From Drosophila pseudoobscura (taxonomy: Eukaryota > Arthropoda > Insecta > Diptera > Drosophilidae), in assembly GCF_009870125.1 (NCBI RefSeq), contig NC_046683.1:58047869-58111868 (forward strand): a stretch of DNA of 64,000 nucleotides, read 5' to 3'. A program made the translations under genes and the position numbers. Below, one piece after another: positions 48,601 through 61,799 of the stretch. Position 1 is the first letter of the stretch; each line of letters opens with the position of its first letter. The notes under the pieces were generated by a model, which was given only the letters and a program-made list of their open reading frames with translations, was not told the origin of the DNA and did not search any database.

Positions 48601-51600
48601 TACATAACAACAAAAAATGCAATAAATATTTAAATTACTATATCCACATGCAGCACAGCACGCAAATGGGAAAGGAATACTCTGGAGGCGGACCAGGGAC
48701 AGGGGACTGGGGACCGGCGACTGTGGAGGCCCGTGGAGCGAATAGCACTGAGGAGACTCTCTTCAAAAAGTAGGCTAAATGTGGATCGCACTACAAAATA
48801 ATTAAGAGAAATGTTGCAAAGAAATTGAAATGGGTGTCGAGTGTTGTCGGGTGGGTGTGCGAATGGTGGAGGGGGGAAGGGGGGGGCCCTGTGAAATGCT
48901 TCAGAATTGGCAAGGAATGGAACTTTATTCTGGCAAAAAGATATATATGGATACTATAGCATTAAAGCATCTTTTGACATAGTCTTTTTTGGATGCTTTG
49001 CAGGTCAAATCTTAGGAATAGTTTATTGCCCACCCGAAGCCAAAGAGTTTTACTGCTTTGCCTTTCAAATGGTATACACTTGGCAGATTTTTTTATGGGT
49101 AGGTACTTCAAAACATACTTTGTTAGAAGTGCTTTAGATGCGAGTGTTCGTTCGAAGTTTAGCTGATTCTTGGCAGATACTTCTGATGTGCTTTGGGGAC
49201 TCTTGAAGGATACTGTGTGCGGTACAAAGGTGGAAAATGGCTTGAAATAATTTTTAGATTATTGTAAATATTTTTCTCGATGTTGTTTGCAAATTGTGTG
49301 CTGTTTACTAACGATGATTGATTTGAATTGATCATCTATCGCATTACTCATACGCTCTCTCTTTCTACATACATATGTACCTACTACATATTTTTAATAC
49401 CTCTTTCTGTTTCTTATTTATTTGCATTTATTTTATATTTAAAGCTTTACATTTTTGCACAACCATCAAGATTCCAGCAACAAACTAAACAACATCCCGC
49501 CTTAGCCGAAGCGAACAGCAATTTATATTTCGAACAACAAAAGCAGCAACAGCAAATGAACCACAACACAACAACAGCAAATTCAATGGGCAACGGGGCA
49601 ACGGGGCAGCCAGCCGGACGGACAGAGAGACAGACAACAATCGTGTCAAGTTCAACAAAAGCTTCACCCGCAGCTCCGCTCCATTCAATCGCTGCGGCTG
49701 CGGCTTTGGCTTCGGCTTACAAGTTTTTACATATAAATTTCATGGCACGCACAGAAAACCGAAAACTGAAAAACCTGTTAATGCGTTTGGCCAAAAAAAA
49801 ACAGATACGGACACCAGCAGCAACAACAGCTACGGCAGAGTGCACCCACGCGAGCTCCAAAAGAGAAGCTTAAGAGAGGCCTTTGGAAGAGCTGGAAGCT
49901 TTTTGAAGAGCAACCTGGAGCTTGGCAGAGCTTTGCGATCAAACCAGCAAAGGGCCAAAGCGTGTGCTGGAAAAGAATGATTGAATGAAATGACAGAGAT
50001 GATAATTAATAAATAATTAACAGTCTGGGCTACGCAGCCCAATATTAGCCAATACTTAATCCAAAGATAATAGCCAGTGGTGCAGCAGTAAAGTAAGTCC
50101 GAGTTATTGCTTGTTGTAAGATATTTATATACATACATATCCACGTACATATACATATGCTCCCGGACTGCAGCGGCCTATGCAGCTGTTCTCTCTTGTC
50201 TTCATCTCTCGCCTTTCTTTCATCTCTTCGCTTTCGCTCTCTCGATCGGACGCGCTCTAATCGAGTTCTCGCTTGCATTAGGTCACGGGCAATTCGTCTT
50301 CGGCTTCGGCCTGCCTTTGCACGACGTCTATGGCGAATAGTTCTTCAATCCGACACCGTCCGACGGGGCTTCAATTTGATCGCCTCTTGAATCGAACTAA
50401 TCATCGAACATACTCGTCGTGCTCGCTATCCCTTCGACTTCTTAGCACATTACATATCATCACCAACGATGAACCTTATTAAACGGCAGAAAAGCTCAGG
50501 GGCTCAGCAAAGAGTATAAGAAGATGAACTGGAATGAGCTATAGAAGCCGCCTGAAGGAGAATGAGAAAACATGTAGCGAGAAAAGGGTAACAAGATTTG
50601 ATGTTGGAGTCATTCCTGGAGCGATAGCAGTAGTACACAATACACAAAACGATACTTCCTAATGACCTGCAGGAGAAAGGACAAACACATACATATGTAG
50701 ATATCTTGCCCATATATCAAATGGGAACTTGTGAAAAATTGCCAGTCAAAGCCACCATTAATAACCTTATCCATATTCATATCCAAATCCATTTAATTGG
50801 AGTAAGTGCATCATTAGACCATTCGATATTAGATAAGACACCCAATCTATTCGCAATATGTGTGTACCCTCTGCTTAAGGAGGTATATTCGCATTGGGAA
50901 ACAGAATGCTATGCAGCGAGGCAGTTTTTCGCGATTCTCATGGATAGATACACAGCAGAGATATATTTTTGATGAACAATTAACTGATATTCATTCTTAT
51001 TCAACTCTTCTTCTCCATCTATCTATCATTCCATCTCCGTTTGCTCCAAATCTTCATACGCTCTTTAAAAAGTACAAAAAAAAAGGTCAGAAAATGAGGA
51101 AAAATATGTAAAAACTTGCACTAATTTGCTAATGAGCCGCTCATCCATAATTTAACTAAAATAAAAATGTGTACAAATATTACAAAAGAAAATAACATAA
51201 AAGTCGAGCAACTCGAGCCAACTTTTGACGTATAAAAGCCCTCAGCAAGCTCTCAGAAACGTTGCGCGTGCGCGCTCTGACTCCACAGTGGCTCTCTCCC
51301 TCTCTGTCTCTCTTTCTCTTTGCCAGATCGCAGGGCTTTTGACCAGAAGAAAAAAACCTACAACCTGCTGAAAGCCATAAGTCAAAGCATTGTCATCGCT
51401 GTGCTGTGCTGTGGCTGCTGCCCCGGAGCTTGGCCTGAACTCTGCCAGTCGTCTGCGGTGATTCCGAGCGGTGCGTTGGCCTCAGAAAAGATCTCTCGTC
51501 TCGTCACGTCTCGTCTTTACAAAAATAAGCCACTTACTCGCAGCGCCAACAACTCAATTAGAATGTATAGTGAAAATTTGTGTGCTTTTTTTTGATTCAT

Positions 51601-52290
51601 TTCGCTTTCAGTCCGGAAGTTTTCCCCCATTCACCCAGTCCACCCACCCACCAGTCGCGTGCTGGCATTAATTCAAATGTGCAGCTGATGGTATCGCGAG
51701 CCAAATCCTCGGTCCCCTATCCCCAACCCCCAGTATCAGAGGCCGGACCCCCTTGTAGCCCCATCTAGACCCCATCTAGATCGGAGCCAACGCTAGATTT
51801 GCCTATAATACTACACACACGTACGTGTGCTGTGGCGTGGTGTGGTGTGTCCGGTGTGGGCCGAGAATCAAATAAAAATGTACCACAATTAACAAAAGGT
51901 TGTCACTTGCTCGCCGATGCCCCAGTGCGGAGGACCATACCCATCTACCATCTAAAGTATTTCTTGTGCGTTTTTTTGTGAATTTTTTTCTTCGGTTTGT
52001 GATGCGACCCAATTAGGCAGCAAAGCACGCAAGGCAGCAGGCGAAAAAATTAACAAAAATATTTTAATTATATCAGCTGATGGCAGAAAAAAGCTTTCAC
52101 TGCACAACAGGCAAACCCGTTTTCATAATTTAAATATACCTACCTATACCTACGACATATGAGAGACATAATACATATAGTAGAGATATAGTAAAAGACG
52201 GCAGAAAGCCAACGACAGCGACAGCGTCTCGCATTCGGCAACTTGTTTATTTCAAAATTATATATAACAAAAACCAAAAAAAACCAGAAA
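45630..52290. other. Spacer upstream of Snmp2
   Basis: I find no supported gene. The left part probably contains the promoter of the heat-shock-related gene (minus-strand ATATATAC near 45657-45664). Repeats: CT at about 45920-45941, GTGCCAG-type tandem at 47517-47560, CA at 47302-47321 and GACT at 48136-48161. A TATAAAAG at 51231-51238 followed by TCAGAAAC at 51253-51260 could be a distal promoter for Snmp2 or an unseen transcript. Confidence 0.45.
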
Positions 52291-52299
52291 CGAGTATCT

Positions 52300-52307
52300 T
52301 ATAAATA
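52300..52307 (+). promoter_or_regulatory. Candidate Snmp2 TATA box
   Basis: TATAAATA lies about 300 bp before the start codon. Transcription would begin near 52,330 in a CAA-rich leader (CAACAACATCCACAGCAGC). Confidence 0.4.
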
Positions 52308-52605
52308 GTGCGCTTTGTTTCGGCACACAACAAAAACAACAACATCCACAGCAGCAGCAACACCTCAACCAACACCAACGACTCCAACAACATTCCAACA
52401 ACAATCGGCTCTGCTCTCCCTTGACGTAGGTCAGGCCAAAGCTCTCCTCAATCAAAAGAAAAAAACAGAAAAAACATTTATACAGCCGGCTTTTGAGGGA
52501 GCAGACTCGAAGAGTCGAAAAGAGAGAGAGAGAGAGATTTATAGAGAGTGGTATTTTTATTGAAGAGAACCGGAGCGACCCATGGGTCGCATCTGATCTG
52601 TGCAG

Positions 52606-55600
52606 ATGCTTGAATCAACGACACCGAAAATGCTCCACTGGTCCCTGATCGTCAGCGCCCTGGGCGTCTGCGTGGCCGTCTTGGGTGGCTACTGCGGATG
52701 GTCTCTGTTTCCCAACATGGTCCACAAAAAGGTGGAACAGGTGAGTCCAACCAAAAGGGGAATATCCTATCATCCTATCACCTAGGGCCTAGGCTATATA
52801 GCACTACATGGGAGGCGCACTGGCTCTGAGTCGGACAGAGAGGTATCTATCTGGGATCTAAGAGATGTTTTCTTTGTTACTACTCGCCTTTGGTGAGGCA
52901 AGCACCTTTCATTAGAAACCAAACAGCGTTTCTTTACCTTAAATATTAGACTAGCGATTTCTATCGCTGGACAGCAAACAAATGGAGCTTTTGTTGACTT
53001 TTAAGAGTAAATATTCAAGCCACTAAGCGAAGTGTGTATAGAACCAGGGAACAAGTGGATAGAATAATCCGTAGTTAGTCAGACTCGTGATGACTCAACG
53101 AAAGTTCAGAGAAATCGGACTTCTAATTAAATGGTTATGGGGGAAACGGGCTTAAAATACATTTCCATAATGCCAGCGAATTGGAGTGCCAAAAGTCCCT
53201 GCCTCTGATTCCTGTGTTCAATTGTTGATCCACTACACCCATTATATTGATGGCCGATTACAAAATCTGATTGTTACGACAGAACCAGGCGACAGTCACG
53301 ACAACCAAACATTAATCTCCTTATCCGTAATGAGATCGGTCAATGAATGACACAGCAGCTGTCCCCAGTTCCCATTCCCCAATCAATCTGCCGGCCAAAA
53401 CAAGTGCAATTCAATCCCATATCCCATATATGTACATGATATAATTACATGGAAATGTTCCCTTTGGCCCCCGAGCGAGCCCAGAATCGATTCTGGATGC
53501 CCAGGGGTCACGCTTTAGCAGAATGCCAAATGAAAATGCAATTGAAATGCAAGTCAGCAAGGCCATGAATTAATTCGCTAGTTAAATGCATTTTATGGCC
53601 ATTATTGCTTTAGCGCCGTGCCATTAGAGCCAAAACACTTGGTTCTTGTCCTTCAACGCGGTTTTATTTATGACCATTTTGACCATTTCGGAAATGCGTG
53701 TCATTGGGGATTTTCGACTCAAGCGATGAGTGCGTGACAGGCACGAACATATGTACATATTCTCATTCAGTGGAATTATCATGAGACAAGATCTATCCCT
53801 TTTCTCTGGTCCGGCAGGGTGTGACACGATGCCCTTCATTTGTGAGTCACGATCAAGTAGACGACGTGACAAGATTGCCATTGCATCTAGAGAAGGGCTC
53901 GACCCCACTCACGCTCCCATCTCTGGGCACACGCCAGAGCCAGCCAGCCGCCGGATCAGGCGTGACATCTTCTTCGCCGAACATTGTCAAGGGGAGGCAA
54001 GGCGAAACCGAAACCGAAGCCCCAACTAGAAGTACGAGTACTTGAGTTGACTTTGAGCTTAACTTTTGTTTTGTTTTATTGCAATTAGAATGCAAACAGA
54101 AACTTTAATCTTTTTCGCTGTTCAGTGTTGGCTGTTCGCTGTTCGCGTCTGTGTTTGCTCTTTATTTTAATTGTTGGAGCTGCGCAAAGTTAATTGCCCT
54201 TTTTGTGGTTTCGGCTTTGGCTTTTTGTCATGCGGCCGTCACGTCACCCAAGGCACAGGGTTAGGCCCGAAATTGTTTTTTATGGGCCACCGCCATTGTT
54301 AGCAATGAACTTCCGCATGTTTTTTGTTTTTGTCGCGATGCGATCTAGAATGGCCAGCAGTTTGATAGGCCCTCGAAAGGCAGGGGCCTTCAACTTGAAG
54401 GTGGCACCGTGTACCTTGCAATGGAATGGCTCCCGAAAACCATAAACCATAAGCCATCAACCATTTCTATTTGTAATTCAAATGCAATCGCCAAAGACAA
54501 ACAAACGAGTCATGAATCGAAATCGAAATCGAAATTGAAAATTGAAATTGAAATTCAAAGCAACTGAAGTGGGGATTCGATGGTCAACAAATGATGTTGT
54601 GCAATTTGGCCCGAAAGCAATGCCAAGCAATCGCAGCTCTCTTCAAAGCCCCACTCTTTTCGGCCAACCAGTCTTTCGGCTCTTCAAAATTACGCATACG
54701 CCTCTTTGACCCAGCACATTCTTAGACTCAACGAAATCGGTATCGGTATTTTGGCCACGTTTCTCTTTGTCGTTTGATTTGTCGCCATGCCAAAAACTGC
54801 TCTATTTCGCAACAATTATTTGTATGATTTTGCTGAATGAATTTCGGGCCATTGTCAGCCGTCAGTCGGGGTCTATCTTCGGCAGCAGGCAGCAGGCAGA
54901 AGGCAGCAGTCAGCTCTTGAGGTTAATCAAACGTTTTGTATGCTCTTTGATACATATGTATGTATGTATATAGTGTATAGTATTGGACCTGACCTTGAAA
55001 TCTGCCTTAGTCATACCATATGGATGTACATACGAGTAACTTATAGATACATGCAGCTACATACATATTTACATCGACAATTCTTCAATTGTGTCCAGTT
55101 CGAGGGGCAGACCATAAAATTATATTGCTGGTCATGTTTTGGGCTTGTTTTGTTGCCTTCATTTTATGTTTTGCCAATTTTGAAAACATATATATGTACA
55201 TATATGTATTTGTTGGCTACCGAGTTGTAAAAATTCAAATGGAAGGTCAACAAAACCTTTTTATTTACGCAGCATGAGAAATATTTGAAAATACTTGTGT
55301 TCCCAGAACTCCTCCCAATTAAAACCGGCCTAATTTGTTTTCATTAAGCGAGAAATGTGAAATTAAACCAAATACTCCGCTTGGTCATTGCTCCTTCTCT
55401 CTCTCTCTCTGTCTCTATCTCTGCCATCGAAAAATAAATAAGAAAAATAACAATAGAAATTGCATTGCCCAGAAAGATACAATAAGGCACATAGTATTTT
55501 CTTGAGCTGAAAACAGGTTCGCGCTCTGCTCCGGCGGGGGATTGAAGTTGATGATTTTGATTTGATTTTTATGGCCACTACTGCGTCATTAGATGTCATA

Positions 55601-58600
55601 AATAAGAGGCTCCGACGCGTGATAAACAACATTAAAATGTTGTTTAATAAATTTAAGTGTAATTAAGCCCAGAGATAGAGGAAAAGCAAAGCAAAGCAAA
55701 GTAAATTAAATGTCAGATAAATTAACAGCAAATTAATTGGGAATATTCTTGGCTACGAATTGAAAGTAGATCTCTCACATTTTCCCGGCTTCTTCTATCC
55801 CCCGACAGAGTGTCATTTTGGCCGATGGCTCGGAACAGTACAAACGCTTTGTGAACCTGCCGCAGCCTCTGAACTTCAAGGTCTACATATTCAATGTGAC
55901 GAATCCCGATATGATACAACATGGTGCCATACCCATAGTCGAGGAAATCGGACCCTATGTCTACAAGTAAGTAGAAATCTTTGCTGAGGAATCTTTAATC
56001 TTTGATATGAACCCCTTCGATCTTCCAACCCCACAGGCAGTACCGCCACAAGAAGGTGAAGCATTTCTCACGCGATGGCTCCAAGATCACATACGTGCAG
56101 AATGTCCATTTCGACTTCGATGCCGATGCCTCGGCGCCGTACACCCAAGACGACCGCATCGTGGCCCTTAATATGCATATGAATGTAAGTAAAGCGGAGA
56201 GCAGCAGACTAAACCGAAGTCAAACCAAAGATAAATGACTCTCTAAGGACATTGTTGTATCGTTTACAAACTACAAAACATTTTTGATAATCAATTTGCA
56301 GGCATTTTTACAAGTGTTCGAAAGAGAGATCACAGATATCTTTCAGGGGTTCGCCAATAGGCTGAACTCCCGCCTGAATCGTACGCCCGGCGTGCGAATC
56401 CTGAAACGTCTGATGGAACGTATTCGAGGGAAACGTAAAGTAATTTTATTCACTACTAATTTTATCAAGAGTAGCAGCAGAAACGCCTGCCAGCTGGTGG
56501 TGGTCTATATCGGTCCATATCGGTCTATATCGGTCTATATCGGGAATGGGAATATAAGTTCGGTTGAGTTCAAACAATGACCCAAAAGGGTGTGTTGTCT
56601 GTGCAAAGATTTACCCACTGGCATGCCTTGGTCTCTTGGTCTCTTGGTCTCTGATTCAACTTAATGGTTAATGGTAATGGCTTTTCTACTGGGACTGTGA
56701 TGGCGCAAATAAGCGAGATACAATCTCTTAACTGTGTTTGTCTTTGTTCTGCTTTTAATATATCTTTTATGTTGTGTGTTTTGCTTTATTAAGTATGATT
56801 TAACCCAGACGTGCGTCACGGACATCGGATATCGGATTCTAGAAGTAATTAAGCTGATGGGTTTTTTTTATGGGTTGATTTATTTCGCTGATTGTGGCAG
56901 CCCAACAGTTCTGGGTGTGGGTTAGGTCAGGATCGTGTGGGGTTTATGAGACTCAAAGACATCAATTTAGTTTGGGAGTTTCTTGGCTAAAGGTAAAGAA
57001 GTCAATATTCTAGACAGATATTAGACCCCTCCTCCCATCATAACAGTTTTTAGGTGAGGAATGTAAATAAGAGTATACGCAATTTAATGAACTGCAATTT
57101 TATAGCGCCTTTTAGCTGGGTTCACGGCATCTTGATCAGCATTATTGAAGATGTGAAAGTAAGTTGAACAACATCCTCCAACCGCCTCCGCCTTTGCCTC
57201 CTCCTCCTCATCCGAAAACATTGCAACCGTAACATTGACTCAAACTTCAGACTTCCAACTCAAGATCATCCACATCAGACGGATAGACAGACCGACAGAC
57301 AGATAGACAGATGGACACTCAGATAGAACAGCAAAATTTTGATTGGCATTCACCTTGTGGTGGATCTGTTGCGTGTTGTTGATATATGAAATCCCTCGTC
57401 TATGTAAATATTTTGATAAATTGCCGAGTTGATTTGAAATGAACGAGGAGAATCGAGGGAAAAAAGCGGCAGCAGAACGCCGAATGATTGGGAAACATCA
57501 ATTTTCACACATATGAACACATAATTAATAATAACAAACTTAAGCTTGTGCTTTACTCTAAACTATAAACATATACATATGTACATATGTATAGCTAACA
57601 GCCCCGCCTACCCGCTAATGCTTGATGCCTGCCTGCCTTACTTACTTAACTTTACCTTACCTTACCTTATTCTGCCTTGCCTTGCCATGCCACGCCATGC
57701 CATGACACAACTTCCTCAATTAACTCTTTCGGAATTGCCCTCTCTTTCAGTCCGTTTTGCAAATCTCTGAGAACGATCCGGGACTGGCGCTGCTCCTGGT
57801 CCACCTGAACGCCAACCTCAAGGCAGTGTTCAACGATCCCCGATCCATGTTCGTGCACACCTCCGTAAGGGAGTATCTCTTTGATGGAGTCCGGTTCTGC
57901 ATCAATCCCCAGGGCATTGCCAAGGCCATCTGCAACCAGATCAAGGAGAGCGGCTCCAAGACCATTCGAGAGCAGAGCGACGGTAGCCTCGCCTTCTCCT
58001 TCTTCGGGCATGTGAGTATCCGCAGTGAGAGTGCAAGCCAAACACAGTCTCTTCAACTTCCTGTCTTGGTCCGCAGAAAAACGGCTCTGGTCATGATGTC
58101 TATGAGGTGCACACGGGCAAGGGCGATCCAATGAAGGTGCTGGAGATCCAGAAGCTTGATGATTCGCACAATCTGCAGGTCTGGCTGAATGCCAGCACAG
58201 AGGGAGAGACCTCCGTCTGCAACCAGATCAATGGCACCGATGCATCCTCTTATCCACCGTTCCGCCAGCGCGGCGACTCCATGTACATCTTCAGTGCGGA
58301 CATCTGCCGGTCCGTGCAGCTCTTCTATCAGGCGGACATCCAGTACGAGGGCATCCCCGGATATCGCTACTCCATTGGCGAGAACTTCATCAACGACATC
58401 GGACCGGAGCACGACAACGAGTGCTTCTGCGTCGACAAGCTGGCGAATGTGATCAAGCGGAAGAACGGATGCCTCTACGCGGGCGCCTTGGATCTGACAA
58501 CCTGTTTGGGTGAGTCGACAGCTGACAATTTATCGACGAGAGAGTCCGATAGTTCATGAATCAAAATACATATTGTGGCGAAGGCTAAGACTACTCTGTA

Positions 58601-61600
58601 AATGTAAATGAACGTATGCAAAGATAATACTGATACTCAGTGATGAGAGACTCAATAGAACCGAATCTTATCTTCCAAAATTAATGATGTAAAGATTACA
58701 TCTAATTGAAAACCCCGCTGTTATTCCTACGAGTATTTTATGCAAAGAATTTCCAAAATATTTGTGTTTACGCTCTGGGTGTGTTATCTATCGCTTATCT
58801 GTAGTTCCTCATGTTATTTCACAGTCTAAACTGAAACTGAAACTGAATTATAATTTCAAATGCGAGTAGATTCCCATAAATTAACTAGATCAAAGACTTC
58901 TGTTGTGCTTTTCTGGTTTTGTCTGGGTCTCAGAAGGAGTCCATCAACTTATAGATGATATTTGATAGATCATATAGAGCATTTAGCCTTTCCATCACTT
59001 TCACTTGTGAAAAACTAAACTGATTTTGATACGAAAAAAGTTTCCTCTCAAGAAAGAAGAGCTCATAATGTTTCCACCATTGGATCGGCTAGAGTATTAC
59101 CATCTTCGTTGATTTATTAGCCCCTTGGTTATGGCATCTTCCGAGGCTTCTTTTTCTATGATATAAGTCTGATTTAATTTAATTAGCATTTTATTTATGT
59201 CGATAGTTTAGGCATTTGACAGTTTGTTTTGTTTTTTATTATGAACACTTAACTCAAATGTTAACGATTGAATGTTTCATCCATTCGGACTCGTACAAGC
59301 CTTATCATTAATTGGAGCAATGCCGACAGACAGCCAAACGGTCGGTCATTCCTAAAAATACCATATCGACATCGACAAAAACCATCTATGAACTTTAAGC
59401 ATTTTTTGGTCTCAAATCTTCATTATCATTTTCATTTGATGATATTGAAATACGTACGTCTATACTAACCGGAAATATTTCGAATAATATTTGACAATTT
59501 TTTGCCATTCATCGTTTTTTTTTTTTTTTGGTTTTTTTTGTTCTTGTTTTGTTATGCAAATGAGTCTCTGTTTATGGCCGTATTGTGTGTTGTCTTATGG
59601 CGATTAACCGGCCATTCAGGCAGAGGAAAGAACTCCCCCAAGGCACTCCATGAGCCCATCTGTCATCGCGTGGCAGTGGCTGATGATGGTGGTACGAGTG
59701 GATTACCAGAGTAATTATAAGGCGAGAAATACTAAATCAAATGCAAGCCATGCTTTGCGATTTATCTTTGAGGGGGACGGGGGCTGGGATCCAATTCTAG
59801 CTTGTGTTTTATGGGACTCCTATGCTAATTCTCTGAAGAGAAGTGCAAACCAAAGGCATCAACATCGACACTCGCAGCTAATCAAATTTAAATTATGCGC
59901 CACTAAACCGTAAAAAAAAATAGAAATAAAAAGCAATACAAATGGAATATTTCCATACACACGCGCTCAACACCCGAAAACTGACAAATTGCAAGCGATT
60001 TTGGTTAAGACTTTGATTTAGATTCAGATGAAGATTCGCATTCAGATGGAGATGGAGATGGAGATGAAGATTCTGTGTGGGCTGGCTTCGTTCTTCGTTT
60101 GATCTTCTTCGATTGTTTAATTTCTTAATTAACACTCGAGTTGGAGAGGGAAAAAAAGCGTTTAGCTTCACATTTGGAATCCAGTTCTCCCCCGAGGGGC
60201 ATTGCGCATTTGAAATCAAAAGTGTTGTCTTTGGGGTCGGACTTAATTCATCTACGTACTTGTAGTGAGCCCCCCACTTCATCATGATGTTCTCGAGTGT
60301 GTCCGAGTGAACGAACGCTCCACAAATTGAGGCAGCAAATGCGAGCTGTATACCATTGGCTGGGAGGGTATTATGATTCAAACGAGAAGTTGCCAAAGAA
60401 GGAAATTCTGCTGAGCAATCTAGTCTGTGAGTTCATCAAAATGATAACTATCATAGGAAAAGTGTGTTTAGATCTTCGACTTCCGATTATGGCCTTCATT
60501 TCTTGATCATATTTTTTGTGGTGTGGTTTTTTGTTTGGGTGTTTGCCGATCGCGCACGTTTCCAGCTTGAGATTCTTTTGGTGATTCCTCCTTTTCTTTA
60601 GTTCATCATTTTTTTTATTTTTATTATAATTGTCGAAACGTGAGTTAACAGTTTCAGTAATGAGCATTTGAAATACACAGTTCATTGTCTGATGAGGAAA
60701 TTCTAGCAAATTGGTTCACGCTTCGGCATCAGAGCCATGCCATGCCATCCCAATTCCAATCCCCATCCCAAGTGCTTGTGTAAATAAATAAATAAATAAA
60801 TGTTGTTCTGACAAAACGTGAGCCGCCGCAGCTTCCGCAACTCTCTAGATATTCTGTGAAATATTTTCAATTAATTTAATTGAATTAAATGCAAGTAGCT
60901 CGCCGCCACAAAGGTCAGGTAATCCTGTTTTGTTTTTTTTTTTTAAATATTTCAACAATGTAAACAGAATAATTAATATTGGAATTGAATGGAATGCATT
61001 GACACCCCCAAGGAGCTGGTTATGCAAATTAAGATGTTCCTTATATATGTATGTATATTTTATAATTATTTCTGTGTATGCAGATGCCCCTGTTATACTG
61101 ACGCTGCCGCATATGCTAGGCGCCTCGAACGAGTACAGGAAAATGATACGCGGCCTCAATCCAGATGCCAAAAAGCACCAGACCTTTGTCGATGTGCAGT
61201 CGGTAAGTGAATTCTCGCGGCGAATGCCATACTCGTAAAAGAACCTGAATTTATTGGTATTTCCATTAGCTGACGGGCACGCCCTTGCGGGGCGGCAAGC
61301 GGGTTCAGTTCAACATGTTCCTCAAGAGCATCAATCGAATAGGCATAACCGAGAACCTCACCACAGTCCTCATGCCGGCCATTTGGGTGGAAGAGGTGAG
61401 TGCCACAGAAGCAGAACCCCAATAAACCTTCGATAGATCATCTCTTGTCTGTTCTTCCTGCAGGGCATCCAACTCAATGGGGAAATGGTGGCCTTCTTCA
61501 AGAAGAAACTAATCAACACCCTCAAGGCCCTCAACATAGTCCACTGGGCGGCTCTCTGCGGAGGGGCAGGCGTGGCCCTCATCAGCCTGCTCTACTACCT

Positions 61601-61640
61601 CTACCAGAAAGGACGCGGCGAGGAGGCTCCTCTGAAATAG
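52606..61640 (+). CDS. Snmp2: Sensory neuron membrane protein 2 (CD36/SCARB family)
   Basis: Nine coding exons: 52606-52740, 55809-55966, 56037-56184, 56302-56439, 57751-58011, 58077-58509, 61084-61202, 61270-61395 and 61464-61640 (stop TAG). All are GT-AG and in phase, giving 564 residues. An alternative start is the ATG at 52630, eight codons on. Topology is CD36-like: N-terminal membrane span (SLIVSALGVCVAVLGGYCGW), a large ectodomain with family signatures (FKVYIFNVTNPDMI, EEIGPYVYKQYRHKK, FCINPQG, YSIGENFIND, CFCVDKLANVIKRKNGCLYA with conserved Cys), and a C-terminal span (IVHWAALCGGAGVALISLLY) with a short basic tail. SNMP1 carries lipid pheromones to receptors in sensory neurons; SNMP2 is mainly in antennal support cells and other tissues, probably for lipid clearance or uptake. 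Introns of about 3.1 and 2.6 kb (after exons 1 and 6) could hold enhancers. Confidence 0.95.
56505..56543 (+). repeat. Four tandem copies of a 10-bp unit CTATATCGGT
   Basis: The repeat is near perfect (one C-for-T variant) and lies 65 bp after the donor of Snmp2 exon 4. Confidence 0.85.
57104..57158 (+). other. Possible cryptic exon in Snmp2 intron 4
   Basis: The segment is bounded by an acceptor-like TTTTATAG and a donor-like GTAAGT and is open in one frame (PFSWVHGILISIIEDVK). That frame does not fit the phase 0 junctions on either side, so inclusion would break the protein. Low support. Confidence 0.15.
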
Positions 61641-61716
61641 AGAAATGGGGATGTACCTCCCCAACGGAGAAGGACATGGAGATGGAGCTGTAGATGTAGA
61701 TGTACTTGTTATGCAA

Positions 61717-61722
61717 ATTAAA
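61717..61722 (+). terminator. Candidate Snmp2 polyadenylation signal (ATTAAA)
   Basis: The common variant hexamer lies 77 bp after the stop and is followed by a T-rich downstream element at 61739-61760. Confidence 0.4.
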
Positions 61723-61799
61723 TGCTTGTAAAGATGTATTTTTTTTGTTTTTTTTTTTTGTATGATTAAGTTACTTTCAAGCGTGTCTATATACATGTA

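Noticed and set aside
49328-49873. Plus-strand 181-codon frame with a Gln/Asn/Thr stretch
   Set aside because: It is built from CAA/CAG low-complexity and AT-rich sequence. It has no start context, splice signals or recognisable domain.
57104-57158. Extra coding exon of Snmp2
   Set aside because: The open frame does not match phase 0 at both neighbouring junctions, and the protein without it fits the family.
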